Shown here: in pieces, positions 6,801 through 13,383 of the stretch
How positions within the stretch are numbered: the first letter of the stretch is position 1
How the letters are laid out: the number at the start of each line of letters is the position of its first letter
Source of the DNA: Amycolatopsis jejuensis
Lineage (GTDB): Bacteria; Actinomycetota; Actinomycetes; Mycobacteriales; Pseudonocardiaceae
Assembly: GCF_000717335.1 (NCBI RefSeq)
Contig: NZ_JNYZ01000057.1
Span: 1-28,276 of the forward strand
DNA: 28,276 nucleotides
Direction: 5' to 3'
Position numbers and translations under genes: made by a program
The notes under the pieces: generated by a model
Databases searched by the model: none
Told to the model about the DNA's origin: nothing
What the model saw: the letters and a program-made list of their open reading frames with translations, nothing else

Positions 6801-8287
6801 CGCAGCTCGGCAATCCGTGACGACAACCCGCGCGCCTCAGCCCGACGTCCGGCCGCGAGGTTCGCCGCCTCGTCGCGTTCGGTCTGCGCCTTCTCCGCCT
6901 CGGCACGCAACGCGTCCGCGTGCGCCTCGGACTTGTCCGCCTGCCGTTGCGCGTCACGCGCGAGCGCCAGCAGACCCCGAGCCAACGAGGCAGCCGCAGC
7001 ATCCCGTGCGGCAAGCGCCGGTTTCGCCTTCTCCTCGCGGCTACCGACCAGCTCACGCAGGTCTTTCGCCTTGCGCGCGGCATTCAGCCGGTTCAGCACC
7101 GTCGCGGTTTCCCGCCACGCCTCGGCCTGGGTTTTCGCCTCGGCCAGCTCGCCGTCGACGCGTTCGCGCTCGGTCTGAGCCTCGTCCAACCGCAGCACGG
7201 CGACGAGACGGCGCAGCTCGGTGACGCCCGCGGTGAGCCGCCGATGGTCGCCCTCGGCAAGCTTCTCCGCGCTGCGTACCTCCTCGACGTGCTCCTCCAG
7301 CCCGGACAACCGCGCGTTCTCCAGCTCATTGCGCGCGTGGATCCGCCCGGCGAGCTCGCCCAGGTCCGCCCGCGCCGATTCGGCAATCCGGCGCGACGCG
7401 TCAGCGACGCCTTCCTCCTCGGCCAGCGGCCCGAGCCGCTCCAGCGCGCCCTCGACGAAATCCTTCTCCGCCATCAGATCGCCGCGTTGCGCCAGGTTGT
7501 TCGCGTACGTCGACACGACCTCGGCGAGGTCCTTCGGCTCGTCCTCGGACAGCACCGCACGCAGCAGGAACTCGATGAACGCCTCGTCGGTGGAGAACTG
7601 GAACGCGTCGGCCGCCTCGCCCTCGCCCGCGTTCATCGCGCGCTGGTAGCGGAACAGCTCGGTGTCGATGCCGAGCTGGTCGAGCCGCCCGGTCCACTCG
7701 TGGTGCCGACGCGTCCAGAACAGCTCCAGCTCCGGTTCGGCCATCGCCGCGCCCGCGATCCGGTCGTGGAAACCGGACATCGTGAGCAGCCTGCCGTCCT
7801 CGGTGAGCGGCAGCGCGTCGAGGCCCAGCTCGGCTGTCGGACGGAAGCAGTACCAGGAGTCGACGAGGTTTTCCGAATCCGCGGACGTGACGTGCCCGCG
7901 CCATTCCGACACCTTGCCGGTGATCACGCGCTGCCCCGTCTCGACGTGCAGCCACTCCAGCACCACGTGCGCGACGTCCTTGGCCGTCACGAACTTCTCC
8001 AGCACCTTCGTGCTCGTGGTACCCACGACCTGCCGCCGACCCGGCAGCATCACCGAGAAGATCAGCTTGATCAGCACCGATTTGCCGCCGCCGTTCTCAA
8101 GGAACAGCACGCTCGCCGGCGACGGACGGCGCACCGGGCCGCCCGCGTGGATGCCCGCGGAGAACAGTGCGTCCTGCTTGGGCGCGGTGATCGTGGCGCC
8201 GACGCCGCTGAAGTCCAGCACCACATCCTGGTACCGGGCGCCCGCCGGGCCCACCGAGTGCAGGCGGACCCGCGAAAGCTCGTACAT
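3848..8287 (-). CDS. SMC/MukB-like coiled-coil ATPase (MksB/JetC-type)
   Basis: The 1479-residue product has the layout of an SMC-like motor. An N-terminal ATPase half carries FLENGGGKSVLIK (P-loop, residues 62-74). A long Glu/Ala/Arg-rich coiled coil runs from about 290 to 590, a globular hinge-like region from about 590 to 755 (AGITAWSGWRYLSKLDS, VEFLVPPNPAMYDEE), and a second coiled coil from about 760 to 1200. The C-terminal ATPase half has an ABC signature SGGQQ (1346-1350) and a Walker B strand VLFLDNPIGRAS with Asp1383. Length and order fit MukB/MksB and Wadjet JetC, which pump DNA loops with a kleisin partner. Two motif oddities are seen: Leu instead of Gly/Ala opens the P-loop, and Asn1384 sits where Walker B usually has the catalytic Glu. 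The start ATG 8287 has GAGGGGG 6 nt upstream. A frame extension to 8368 overlaps the gene before it and is rejected. It is the third gene of the operon, 13 nt after gene two. Confidence 0.85.
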   Translation of the reverse strand: MYELSRVRLHSVGPAGARYQDVVLDFSGVGATITAPKQDALFSAGIHAGGPVRRPSPASVLFLENGGGKSVLIKLIFSVMLPGRRQVVGTTSTKVLEKFVTAKDVAHVVLEWLHVETGQRVITGKVSEWRGHVTSADSENLVDSWYCFRPTAELGLDALPLTEDGRLLTMSGFHDRIAGAAMAEPELELFWTRRHHEWTGRLDQLGIDTELFRYQRAMNAGEGEAADAFQFSTDEAFIEFLLRAVLSEDEPKDLAEVVSTYANNLAQRGDLMAEKDFVEGALERLGPLAEEEGVADASRRIAESARADLGELAGRIHARNELENARLSGLEEHVEEVRSAEKLAEGDHRRLTAGVTELRRLVAVLRLDEAQTERERVDGELAEAKTQAEAWRETATVLNRLNAARKAKDLRELVGSREEKAKPALAARDAAAASLARGLLALARDAQRQADKSEAHADALRAEAEKAQTERDEAANLAAGRRAEARGLSSRIAELREEVSESVRSGLLPSGADVAESARSARTEAETAAAESVRREQELDRVGEDLQAAQRSVNEAHQLAGSTQDRLARAVEDLSRAHRRTDALAAEPRLIELLGADDVHLESDLPVLLQRLRDASAAVEKEQTGLRMEESADERALAALGSGGLLPPPEDVQAALDALEQAGITAWSGWRYLSKLDSVRRDEVLERMPQLVAGVLLNDAAQVPRAREVLAAGRLLPSAVIAVGTTEAFQAADVPVAAGVEFLVPPNPAMYDEEAADTEREAVALRHAERQRRLEQLAESLAADGALTWKLTTWREDYPAGAIATLAEQSESARVARETAQTALAQAEAEFARLSEKSALLRERVPALRTASAEAEEKARRLGELAARAARVAEWTEEVERATEVAERAETSASDAAARAARLREQAGEEQRTADGHRRTATTARSELAEVPGASELPEDVDAPSEPVDALRRTFASASEAYAKVEVGSDLRAELEQAESAEAAASSALEALDEEVRVRAASLLETPDGSDASARAAALARARRVVDALEEERTEAIGQVSTRRAELDVLPLQTGVASPAERPRDIEHGLELIDAASLEVSAAARKWEELQERRAAAEATLDTGKSSASGFGLLSESLAHLRPEEPADAYDGDVEAARTRYNQLNTVLNEAQAAADAGDRRVRAEADQLAQYATEKRFEKLSTPVRQQVISVKRDQLPAHAAEWAEALRPRLRTLTDDLAQIDRHRGGIITRLQGMVEGALRTLRSAQRVSRLPDGLGDWSGQEFLRIRFTELEDHVLAEKLGEVVDEAAAGKTADGRDVKRDGLSLVLRGVHVASPKGYRVDMLKPDSVLRTERQRVSEIRDVFSGGQQLTAAIILYCTLAALRANNRGKARNRHSGVLFLDNPIGRASAGYLLELQRAVAEALGVQLIYTTGLFDAGALAEFPLIVRLRNDADLRAGRKYLSVDGTIRNSLDDLGDPDGVARLSATRMFSREAEQPA

Positions 8288-8300
8288 CCGTTTCCCCCTC

Positions 8301-9104
8301 TTACTGCAGCGTGTCCGACGCTGCTGCACGCAGCGTGCCGCCCGCTCCGGTGACCGCCACGACGTCAAGCGCCAGCAGGTCGTCGAACGCAGCGTCGGCG
8401 GCCAGCTCGCGTACCTGGATCTGGTACCGCGGCGTGGTGCGATAGGTGCCGCCCTGCTCGTCGCTCACCTGCACCAGGAAGCCTTGGTCGGCCAGGAACC
8501 GCAAGGCGCGCGACACCATGCCGCGCGTGGTGTCAGCCGCCATCCGGCCGTCCTTCGTGGCCGCAGCGGCCGGGCGTCGTGCGTACGCGCGCCACGCCTG
8601 TTCCAGCTCCGGCGCGTCGGCGAGCGGGTCGTTGTTCGCTTCGGCTTCCTGCGCACGCTCGTCGAGCACGCGCGCCGCTTCGCGCACCATCGCGTCGACC
8701 TGCTCCACGCTCACGCGGCCGATGTAGGTGTCGTTCGCGAGGTCGTCCGGCCGCGGGTAGCCGAGCGCGGCGGTCGCGAGGTGGATGAGGCCGTGAAGCA
8801 CCTTCTCCGTTTCGCGTCGCTCGCGGATCTTCGCCTGCCGCGCGTAGCTGTCCATCTTGATCTCGAAGACGGACTCGTCAGTGGCCGCCAGGACACAACC
8901 CGCCTGCTGCGTCACTTCCAGCACCATCAGCCCGAGCCCGGACGCGACTGCGTGCGTAAGCGCCTTGAACGCGTTGTCCTCGCTGTAGCGGCGCACCAGC
9001 TCGCCGTACACGACGTCGCGCGCAGGCAGCTGCTTCGGGCGCATGCCGAACGCGACGAGGCGCGCGGCGGCCTCGGCGTCGACGCTCGTGTGCGTGACCG
9101 CCAT
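8301..9104 (-). CDS. Predicted MksE/JetB-like accessory subunit
   Basis: This 267-residue soluble protein has no strongly recognisable motif of its own. It opens with alternating helices (AARLVAFGMRPKQL, ELVRRYSEDNAFKALTHAVA), followed by strand-like GLMVLEV and VFEIKMD. It ends with a likely winged-helix segment, TTRGMVSRALRFLADQGFLV, then a strand-rich wing (TYRTTPRYQIQVREL). Its size, mid-operon position and winged-helix look match MukE/MksE/JetB, the small subunit that bridges kleisin and ATPase. The assignment rests mainly on context. The ATG at 9104 overlaps the stop of the upstream gene as ATGA, so the two are probably translated together in matched amounts. Confidence 0.75.
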   Translation of the reverse strand: MAVTHTSVDAEAAARLVAFGMRPKQLPARDVVYGELVRRYSEDNAFKALTHAVASGLGLMVLEVTQQAGCVLAATDESVFEIKMDSYARQAKIRERRETEKVLHGLIHLATAALGYPRPDDLANDTYIGRVSVEQVDAMVREAARVLDERAQEAEANNDPLADAPELEQAWRAYARRPAAAATKDGRMAADTTRGMVSRALRFLADQGFLVQVSDEQGGTYRTTPRYQIQVRELAADAAFDDLLALDVVAVTGAGGTLRAAASDTLQ

Positions 9105-10558
9105 CAGGCGACCTCCTCGGTTTCGTCGTCCATGCGCTCGACCTGCGCGGTGGTCAGCAGCAAATCGGCGCCGCCGAAATCCGGGTCGTCGAGCAGGGTG
9201 CCGTCGTCGACGGCGAGCAGCACCTGCCGTTCCCCCTGCCGCCGCGCCGCGCCGACCTCGGGACTGTATGCGTGCAGCGCACGCAGCGCGACCAGGGACG
9301 GCAAGCCCGGCTGGCCCGACCGGCGCGCGTCCTCCAGCAGGCCGGACAGCCGGCGCGGCACGTCGGGAAGGTCGAGCAGCTCGTCGGCCATCCGCCAGAC
9401 GTCGTCGCCGAAGCGGTCGGTGACCTCCGCGGGTACCAGCTCCGGCTCCGGCACCTCGCCGACCAGCTGGTCCCGCTCCGGCGCGGGCCGCAGCAGCAGC
9501 GACACGAGCGACGACAGCGACGGCACGACGGGGGTCGCGATTCCGGCGACGGCGTGGAAGAAGTGCTCGGCGGGCGCGGTCGCGTCGGCCAGCGGCAGGC
9601 CGAGGGTCGGCATCAGCAGCTGGCCGAACAGGTCGAGCGTCGCGCGCTGGGGTGGTCCGGAGAACTGCTGCCGGTCCTGTTCGGCGCGGAAGACCGCACC
9701 GGCATCGGCGAGCCGCGACTGCAGCCGCGTGTGCCGCCGGATGCAGTCGGCGACGATGTCGACCAGCTCGGCCGCGCGGCGCTTGTGGTCGGCGTCCTCG
9801 GATTCGTCGCGCGCGGTGGTGATGTTCTTCAGGATCGCGTTTTCCGCGCGGAACCGGGACTCGATGTGCCCGAGCGCGGACTCGATCAGCTCCGGGACCT
9901 CCTGCTCCCAGTCGACCGCGCGCACGTCACGCCGGGTGGCGTCGAGCTTCGCGCGCAGTGTCTCGCCGTACTGCACGGTGCGGTATCGCGCCTGTTCAGC
10001 GGCGAGCTTGGCATCGGCCAGGCGGCCGCGGTTGATCAGGTTCTCGAGCTTCACCTCGGCCGCGATCTGCGCCGACTCGACGTCCGTGTCCAGCGCTCCG
10101 ACCAGCACGTTGATCGCCTCGTCGGTGGCCCGCAGGTAGACCTCGCCGTCCGGCGCAGCCAGCTCGACCAGGAGCTTGAAGTCGAACTGGCGGCGCTGGT
10201 AACCACCCGGGCCGAGCGAGCCGTACACCCGCCGGAAGCCGCGGTCGGTGGTGCCGACGTTGATCAGGTTGTCCAGCACCCACTTCGCGACCCGGACGTG
10301 CTCCTCGGGCATCCGCGACCGCGCCTGCACCGCGATGAACGGCAGCACGCGGTCGATGACCTGGTCGTGCCCGGCCCCGGTGTCGAAGTCCATCGCGATC
10401 GTGACCTGGTCGATCGTGTGCAGCGCGATCTCGGCCATCTGGTAGATCGTGGCGTCGGCCCAGTCGAGCTTGGCCTTGCGCGCGTCGAGGTCGTGCAGCG
10501 GCGCGGTGCACGCGAGAGCCTTCAGCCTGCGGGTCAGCCCCTCGTCGGCCAGTCCCAT
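9104..10558 (-). CDS. Predicted kleisin-like subunit (MksF/JetA-type), first gene of the SMC-like operon
   Basis: This 484-residue soluble and mostly helical protein begins MGLADEGLTRRLKALACTAP. Helical repeats follow (ATIYQMAEIALHTIDQVTIA, HVRVAKWVLDNLINVGTTDR), then a charged middle region (residues about 170-290) with KLENLINRGRLADAKLAAEQ and an AENAILKNITTARDES helix, and an acidic C-terminus. The size and first position fit MukF/MksF and JetA, kleisin-like proteins that join the two ATPase heads. No diagnostic motif was recognised, so the role is inferred from architecture. The ATG at 10558 is chosen over an in-frame GTG at 10573 because AGAGGAAG lies just upstream of it. The gene diverges from the PPOX-type gene across 77 bp. 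Confidence 0.75.
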   Translation of the reverse strand: MGLADEGLTRRLKALACTAPLHDLDARKAKLDWADATIYQMAEIALHTIDQVTIAMDFDTGAGHDQVIDRVLPFIAVQARSRMPEEHVRVAKWVLDNLINVGTTDRGFRRVYGSLGPGGYQRRQFDFKLLVELAAPDGEVYLRATDEAINVLVGALDTDVESAQIAAEVKLENLINRGRLADAKLAAEQARYRTVQYGETLRAKLDATRRDVRAVDWEQEVPELIESALGHIESRFRAENAILKNITTARDESEDADHKRRAAELVDIVADCIRRHTRLQSRLADAGAVFRAEQDRQQFSGPPQRATLDLFGQLLMPTLGLPLADATAPAEHFFHAVAGIATPVVPSLSSLVSLLLRPAPERDQLVGEVPEPELVPAEVTDRFGDDVWRMADELLDLPDVPRRLSGLLEDARRSGQPGLPSLVALRALHAYSPEVGAARRQGERQVLLAVDDGTLLDDPDFGGADLLLTTAQVERMDDETEEVA

Positions 10559-10622
10559 CTCTTCCTCTCGCACAGCAGGTCAGGCTAGTCGGCCCGCCCC
10601 GGTGCCCGCACACGCGGACGGC

Positions 10623-10628
10623 TACCGT
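10623..10628 (+). promoter_or_regulatory. Leaderless -10 element of the PPOX-type gene
   Basis: TACCGT, a TANNNT hexamer, ends seven bases before the ATG at 10636. That places transcription start at or next to the start codon. The same geometry is seen at four other genes in this window. It supports choosing ATG 10636, where no Shine-Dalgarno sequence is present. Confidence 0.5.
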
Positions 10629-10635
10629 GCCCCGG

Positions 10636-11073
10636 ATGCGGGAGATGACGAGGGCGGAGTGGTGGGAGTTCGCGAGCGCGGGCACGCGGACGGGCATGCT
10701 GGCGATCGTCCGCCGCGACGGCTCGCCCGCGGTCACGCCGGTGTGGTTCCTGCTGAACGAGGGCCCGGACGGGGACGAGCTGATCTTCACGACGGTCACG
10801 GAATCGCTGAAGGGCCGGACCCTGCGACGGGACCCTCGCTTCTCGCTTTGCGTGGACGACCAACGGCCGCCGTACTCGTACGTCCAGTTCACCGCCTCGG
10901 CGCAGCTGCACCAGGACCCGGCCGAGACGCTGGAGTGGGCGACGCGGATCGGCGCGCGGTACATGGGCGCGGAGAACGCCGAGGCGTTCGGGAAGCGCAA
11001 CGCGGTACCGGAGGAATCCCTCGTCCGGGCGAAAATCACGAAGGTCGTGGGGCGGGCGGGGATCGCCGACTGA
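10636..11073 (+). CDS. PPOX-class F420-dependent oxidoreductase (pyridoxamine 5'-phosphate oxidase-like)
   Basis: The 145-residue product has the split-barrel fold signature of Rv1155-type enzymes: GTRTGMLAIVRRDGSPAVTP (strands 1-2), VWFLLNEGPDGDELIFTTV, KGRTLRRDPRFSLCVDDQRP and YVQFTASAQL. Length is normal for the family (about 130-150). These soluble proteins bind F420 or FMN and reduce varied substrates; the actual one cannot be told from sequence. It is transcribed alone, divergently from the SMC-like operon, and may share its control region with it. Alternative in-frame starts are GTG 10627 and ATG 10645. ATG 10636 fits the leaderless promoter. Confidence 0.85.
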   Translation: MREMTRAEWWEFASAGTRTGMLAIVRRDGSPAVTPVWFLLNEGPDGDELIFTTVTESLKGRTLRRDPRFSLCVDDQRPPYSYVQFTASAQLHQDPAETLEWATRIGARYMGAENAEAFGKRNAVPEESLVRAKITKVVGRAGIAD

Positions 11074-11125
11074 CCGGTCTGCCTGGTCTGTCTGGTTGCT
11101 CTGGTCGCTTCGGAGAGTGATGGTC

Positions 11126-11204
11126 TTGACACAGTGCCGGGTCAGGGTGTGTGATCCGATAGATAGGAAAGTTTCCTAACGAAACTCTTGGGGGAGCCCT
11201 GGTG
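11126..11204 (+). promoter_or_regulatory. Orphan promoter, palindromic operator and ribosome-binding site
   Basis: TTGACA (11126-11131) is followed after 18 bp by TGTGAT (11150-11155), a reasonable -35/-10 pair. Next is a perfect 15-bp palindrome, TAGGAAAGTTTCCTA (11164-11178), extendable to a 19-bp near-palindrome GATAGGAAAGTTTCCTAAC. Then come GGGGGAG (11190-11196) and a GTG at 11202. The layout is that of a repressed gene, but the frame that follows (about 80 codons) resembles no protein and runs into a minisatellite. It looks like the surviving 5' end of a deleted gene. The regulator is unknown; similar palindromes are often seen upstream of actinobacterial sugar-metabolism genes, which is only a suggestion. 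Confidence 0.55.
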
Positions 11205-11357
11205 GCGCGACAGGTGACGTTAGGCGGTCGGCGCTCGGCGGTCGGCGGTCGGCCACGGACGACTCGCGCGGGGCGGCTGGGGCAAGAAGGGGCGGCTGGG
11301 CGAGAAGAGGCCCTGGCATGCACGAAGGTCCCGGGGGGCGAGGAGGGTCCCAGGGGC

Positions 11358-11610
11358 TACCACCGTCCCGGGGCGAGCACCGTCTCTGGGAGCGAGCACC
11401 ATCCTGGGGCCAGCACCGTCCTGCGTGAGCACCGTCCTGCGTGAGCACCGTCCCCGTGGGCGAGCACCCTCCCCGTGGACGAGCACCCTCCCCGTGGGCG
11501 AGCACCGTCCCGGGGCGAGCACCGTCCCTGGGGAGCGAGCCGGGACCCTGGGGGCGAGGCAGGGTGCCGAGAGCGAGCAGGGTGCCCGGGCGAGAAGGGT
11601 ACTGCCCGGC
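11358..11610. repeat. Degenerate 16-20 bp minisatellite
   Basis: About fourteen tandem units start with GAGCACCGTCC or GAGCACCCTCC and end with variable GGGGC or CGTGGGC. Examples are GAGCACCCTCCCCGTGGAC and GAGCACCCTCCCCGTGGGC at about 11460-11500. Unit length varies, so no reading frame is kept, and the open frames across it on both strands are considered spurious. The stretch 11205-11357 before it is similar G-rich sequence without a gene. Confidence 0.8.
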
Positions 11611-11631
11611 TCGGCGTCCGCCGGATGAGCC

Positions 11632-11672
11632 GCGGCAGGGGTGACCGGAGCGGCGCCGGTCACCCCTGCCGC
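11632..11672. terminator. Strong 17-bp hairpin, possible bidirectional terminator
   Basis: GCGGCAGGGGTGACCGG (11632-11648) pairs perfectly with 11656-11672 across a 7-nt loop. No T-run follows on either strand, so it is not a classical rho-independent terminator. Actinobacteria often use such T-less hairpins. It sits between the minisatellite and the repeat region downstream of the second LLM gene. Confidence 0.5.
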
Positions 11673-11724
11673 ACCTAGCCGGTTCCACCGGCTTGTCGCG
11701 GCGGATTTACTTTGTGCACCAAGG

Positions 11725-11960
11725 GTTTCGGCGCGATTCCCAGCGTAGGCCAGTCGCCGCGGATGTGCATCACGCCGGTTTCGAGGCAGCGCCACCATGG
11801 CACCGGATCGGCGCTGCGGACTTGTATCGCACACACCGGCGTCGGGGCAGCGGCACCAGCTCGCCAGTCCGGATTTGCCTCATGCGCTCAGGGCTCGTGG
11901 CGGCGCCCAGCATGACACCGGCTCGACGGTGCGAATCTGCCTCCTGCACCCCGGTTTTGC
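11725..11960. repeat. Degenerate ~55-60 bp repeats downstream of the LLM gene
   Basis: About four diverged units can be aligned by eye. The clearest pair is the block containing CATGGCACCGGATCGGCGCT (from 11796) and the block containing CATGACACCGGCTCGACGGT (from 11910). Each continues into a TGCG-A-CTTG/TCTGCC and CACACCGG/CACCCCGG stretch. No gene is recognised here. The unit boundaries are approximate. Confidence 0.5.
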
Positions 11961-11968
11961 GCCAGTGC

Positions 11969-12943
11969 CTAGCTTTTCACCAGTTCGTAGCAGCGGATGC
12001 GGGCTTTGGCGTCGTAGACCGGCATGGTCACCATGAGTTCGTCGGCGCCGGTTTGGGTGGACAGGGTGGACAGGCGCTCGGCGACGTGGTCCGGGCCGCC
12101 GTGTGCTTGTGCGGCGCGGAAGTGCGCGATCTGCTCTGCCATCTCCGGGGCGAACTCGAAACCCTCGGCCTGGTCGGGGGTGAGGAGTTCCTGGTCTCCC
12201 CCGCCGCCGGCGAGGAGGTAGGACTTCAGGACGTTCGACGGGCCGGCGAGGTAGGCGGCCTCGGCGTCGGTGTCGGCGCAGATGGTTTCCACGCACAGCA
12301 GCACGTACGGCTCGGACCGCCACTTCGACGGCCGGAACCGCTCCCGGTAGCGGGCCAGCGACGGCGCGGTGTTGTCCGGGCGGATGTGGTGTGCGAAGGC
12401 GATCGGCAGGCCGCGCTCGGCGGCGACGTCGGCGCCGGCCGGGCTGGAGGCGAGCAGCCACGGCTCGGGCACGGTGACCCCGCCGGGCAACAGGTTTTCG
12501 GCGCTGAGGTGGCCGAGCAGCTCGTCGAGGTCAGCGTGGTAGTCGGCTTCGACGGCGGGTTCCGCGCCGCGGCGCAGGGCGCGGATGATCACCGGGTCGA
12601 GTGCTCCGGGTCCGCGGCCGACGCCCAGGTCGGCGCGCCCGCCACTGAGGGCGGACAGCGTGGCGAACTGCTCGGCCAGCGCGAACGGCGCATGGTTCGG
12701 CGCGAGCACCCCACCGGACCCGACGCGCACCCGCGACGTCACCGCGGCCGCATGAGCAGCGAGCACCTGCGGCGAGGCACTCGCAATCGCCGGGGACCCG
12801 TGGTGCTCGGCGAACCAGAGCCGGTGGTACCCGAGCTCGTCGAGCCGCCGTCCGACCCCGGCGAGCGGTTCGAGCGCCGCAGTGGCCGACCGCCCGGTTT
12901 CCACGAGTGCGAGTTCGAGTGCGGAGAGTGGCAGATCGATCAT
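11969..12943 (-). CDS. LLM-class flavin-dependent oxidoreductase (MsnO8/bacterial luciferase-like)
   Basis: The 324-residue product begins MIDLPLSALELALVETGRSA and shows typical features of the MsnO8-like LLM family: LDELGYHRLWFAEHHGSPAI, SRVRVGSGGVLAPNHAPFAL, AEQFATLSALSGGRADLGVG with RGPG, LLASSPAGADVAAERGLPIA and a C-terminal GADELMVTMPVYD. The fold is a TIM barrel binding FMN. Members act as monooxygenases or oxidoreductases on uncharacterised small molecules. Length is usual. The ATG at 12943 is preferred because the conserved protein starts there and a TACCGT -10 lies 7 nt upstream. The longer open frame to 13213 is Cys/Arg/Pro-rich and not conserved in style. It is monocistronic and lies downstream of whiA on the same strand after a 440-bp gap. 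Confidence 0.88.
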   Translation of the reverse strand: MIDLPLSALELALVETGRSATAALEPLAGVGRRLDELGYHRLWFAEHHGSPAIASASPQVLAAHAAAVTSRVRVGSGGVLAPNHAPFALAEQFATLSALSGGRADLGVGRGPGALDPVIIRALRRGAEPAVEADYHADLDELLGHLSAENLLPGGVTVPEPWLLASSPAGADVAAERGLPIAFAHHIRPDNTAPSLARYRERFRPSKWRSEPYVLLCVETICADTDAEAAYLAGPSNVLKSYLLAGGGGDQELLTPDQAEGFEFAPEMAEQIAHFRAAQAHGGPDHVAERLSTLSTQTGADELMVTMPVYDAKARIRCYELVKS

Positions 12944-12950
12944 GACAACC

Positions 12951-12956
12951 ACGGTA
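12951..12956 (-). promoter_or_regulatory. Leaderless -10 element of the second LLM gene
   Basis: On the minus strand TACCGT ends seven bases before ATG 12943, and no Shine-Dalgarno sequence is present. The sequence and spacing are the same as at 10623-10628. Confidence 0.5.
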
Positions 12957-13383
12957 GCGAAACCGGCGGCACCGTGTGGCGCTTTCGTCCACTGTGGACC
13001 TGGTGGGCGGCGGGAACCGGCCGGGCCGGAAAGCGAATCCGGCAGGCGAACCGATGACGGCGAAGGACACCGCCGACGAGCAACTCCGGTGCGCGAAAGC
13101 GGCAAAATCCAGCCGAGGACCAAGCGCGGGCAGACGAGCCGGGGCCGAACTACCAAGCAACACCAGCACGCAACCAGGCAACATCCAGCCACGAGCAGAC
13201 CAACCGGAGCCAACCGCCGGGCAGTTCCAGGATGCGATCAGGCGCGAGTACAGCCGCTCGAGGAAGAGCAGTGCGGCGGTACTCCGTGGGCGGCCGGGTT
13301 CCCGTGAGGGCCGAGGCCGCCGGTCGAGCCGGTCACGAACCCCCACGAGACCGGTGACGCACCCGGCCGGGTACAGCCGCGGC
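12957..13383. other. Gene-less gap between whiA and the LLM gene
   Basis: This stretch of about 430 bp is less regular in codon-position GC than its neighbours. A plus-strand frame from ATG 13054 stays open for a long way but matches nothing recognisable and becomes antisense to whiA. CCGGTC and GACCGG near 13330-13360 could form a weak hairpin after whiA. Nothing else is supported. Confidence 0.4.

Noticed and set aside
4160..6820. 886-codon open frame on the plus strand
   Set aside because: It is antisense to the SMC-like ATPase. Its Arg/Gly/Gln/Leu-rich composition is typical of a high-GC shadow frame, it has no motif, and the minus-strand protein shows clear ATPase motifs.
8288..8368. 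Upstream extension of the SMC-like ATPase
   Set aside because: It overlaps gene two out of frame, lacks conservation, and ATG 8287 has a good ribosome-binding site.
7662..10139. 825-codon plus-strand open frame
   Set aside because: It is antisense to all three SMC-like operon genes, and its Ser/Arg-rich composition is typical of a shadow frame.
11202..11444. Short frame behind the orphan promoter as a real gene
   Set aside because: It runs into a minisatellite with variable unit length and has no protein-like composition, so it was kept only as part of the promoter module.
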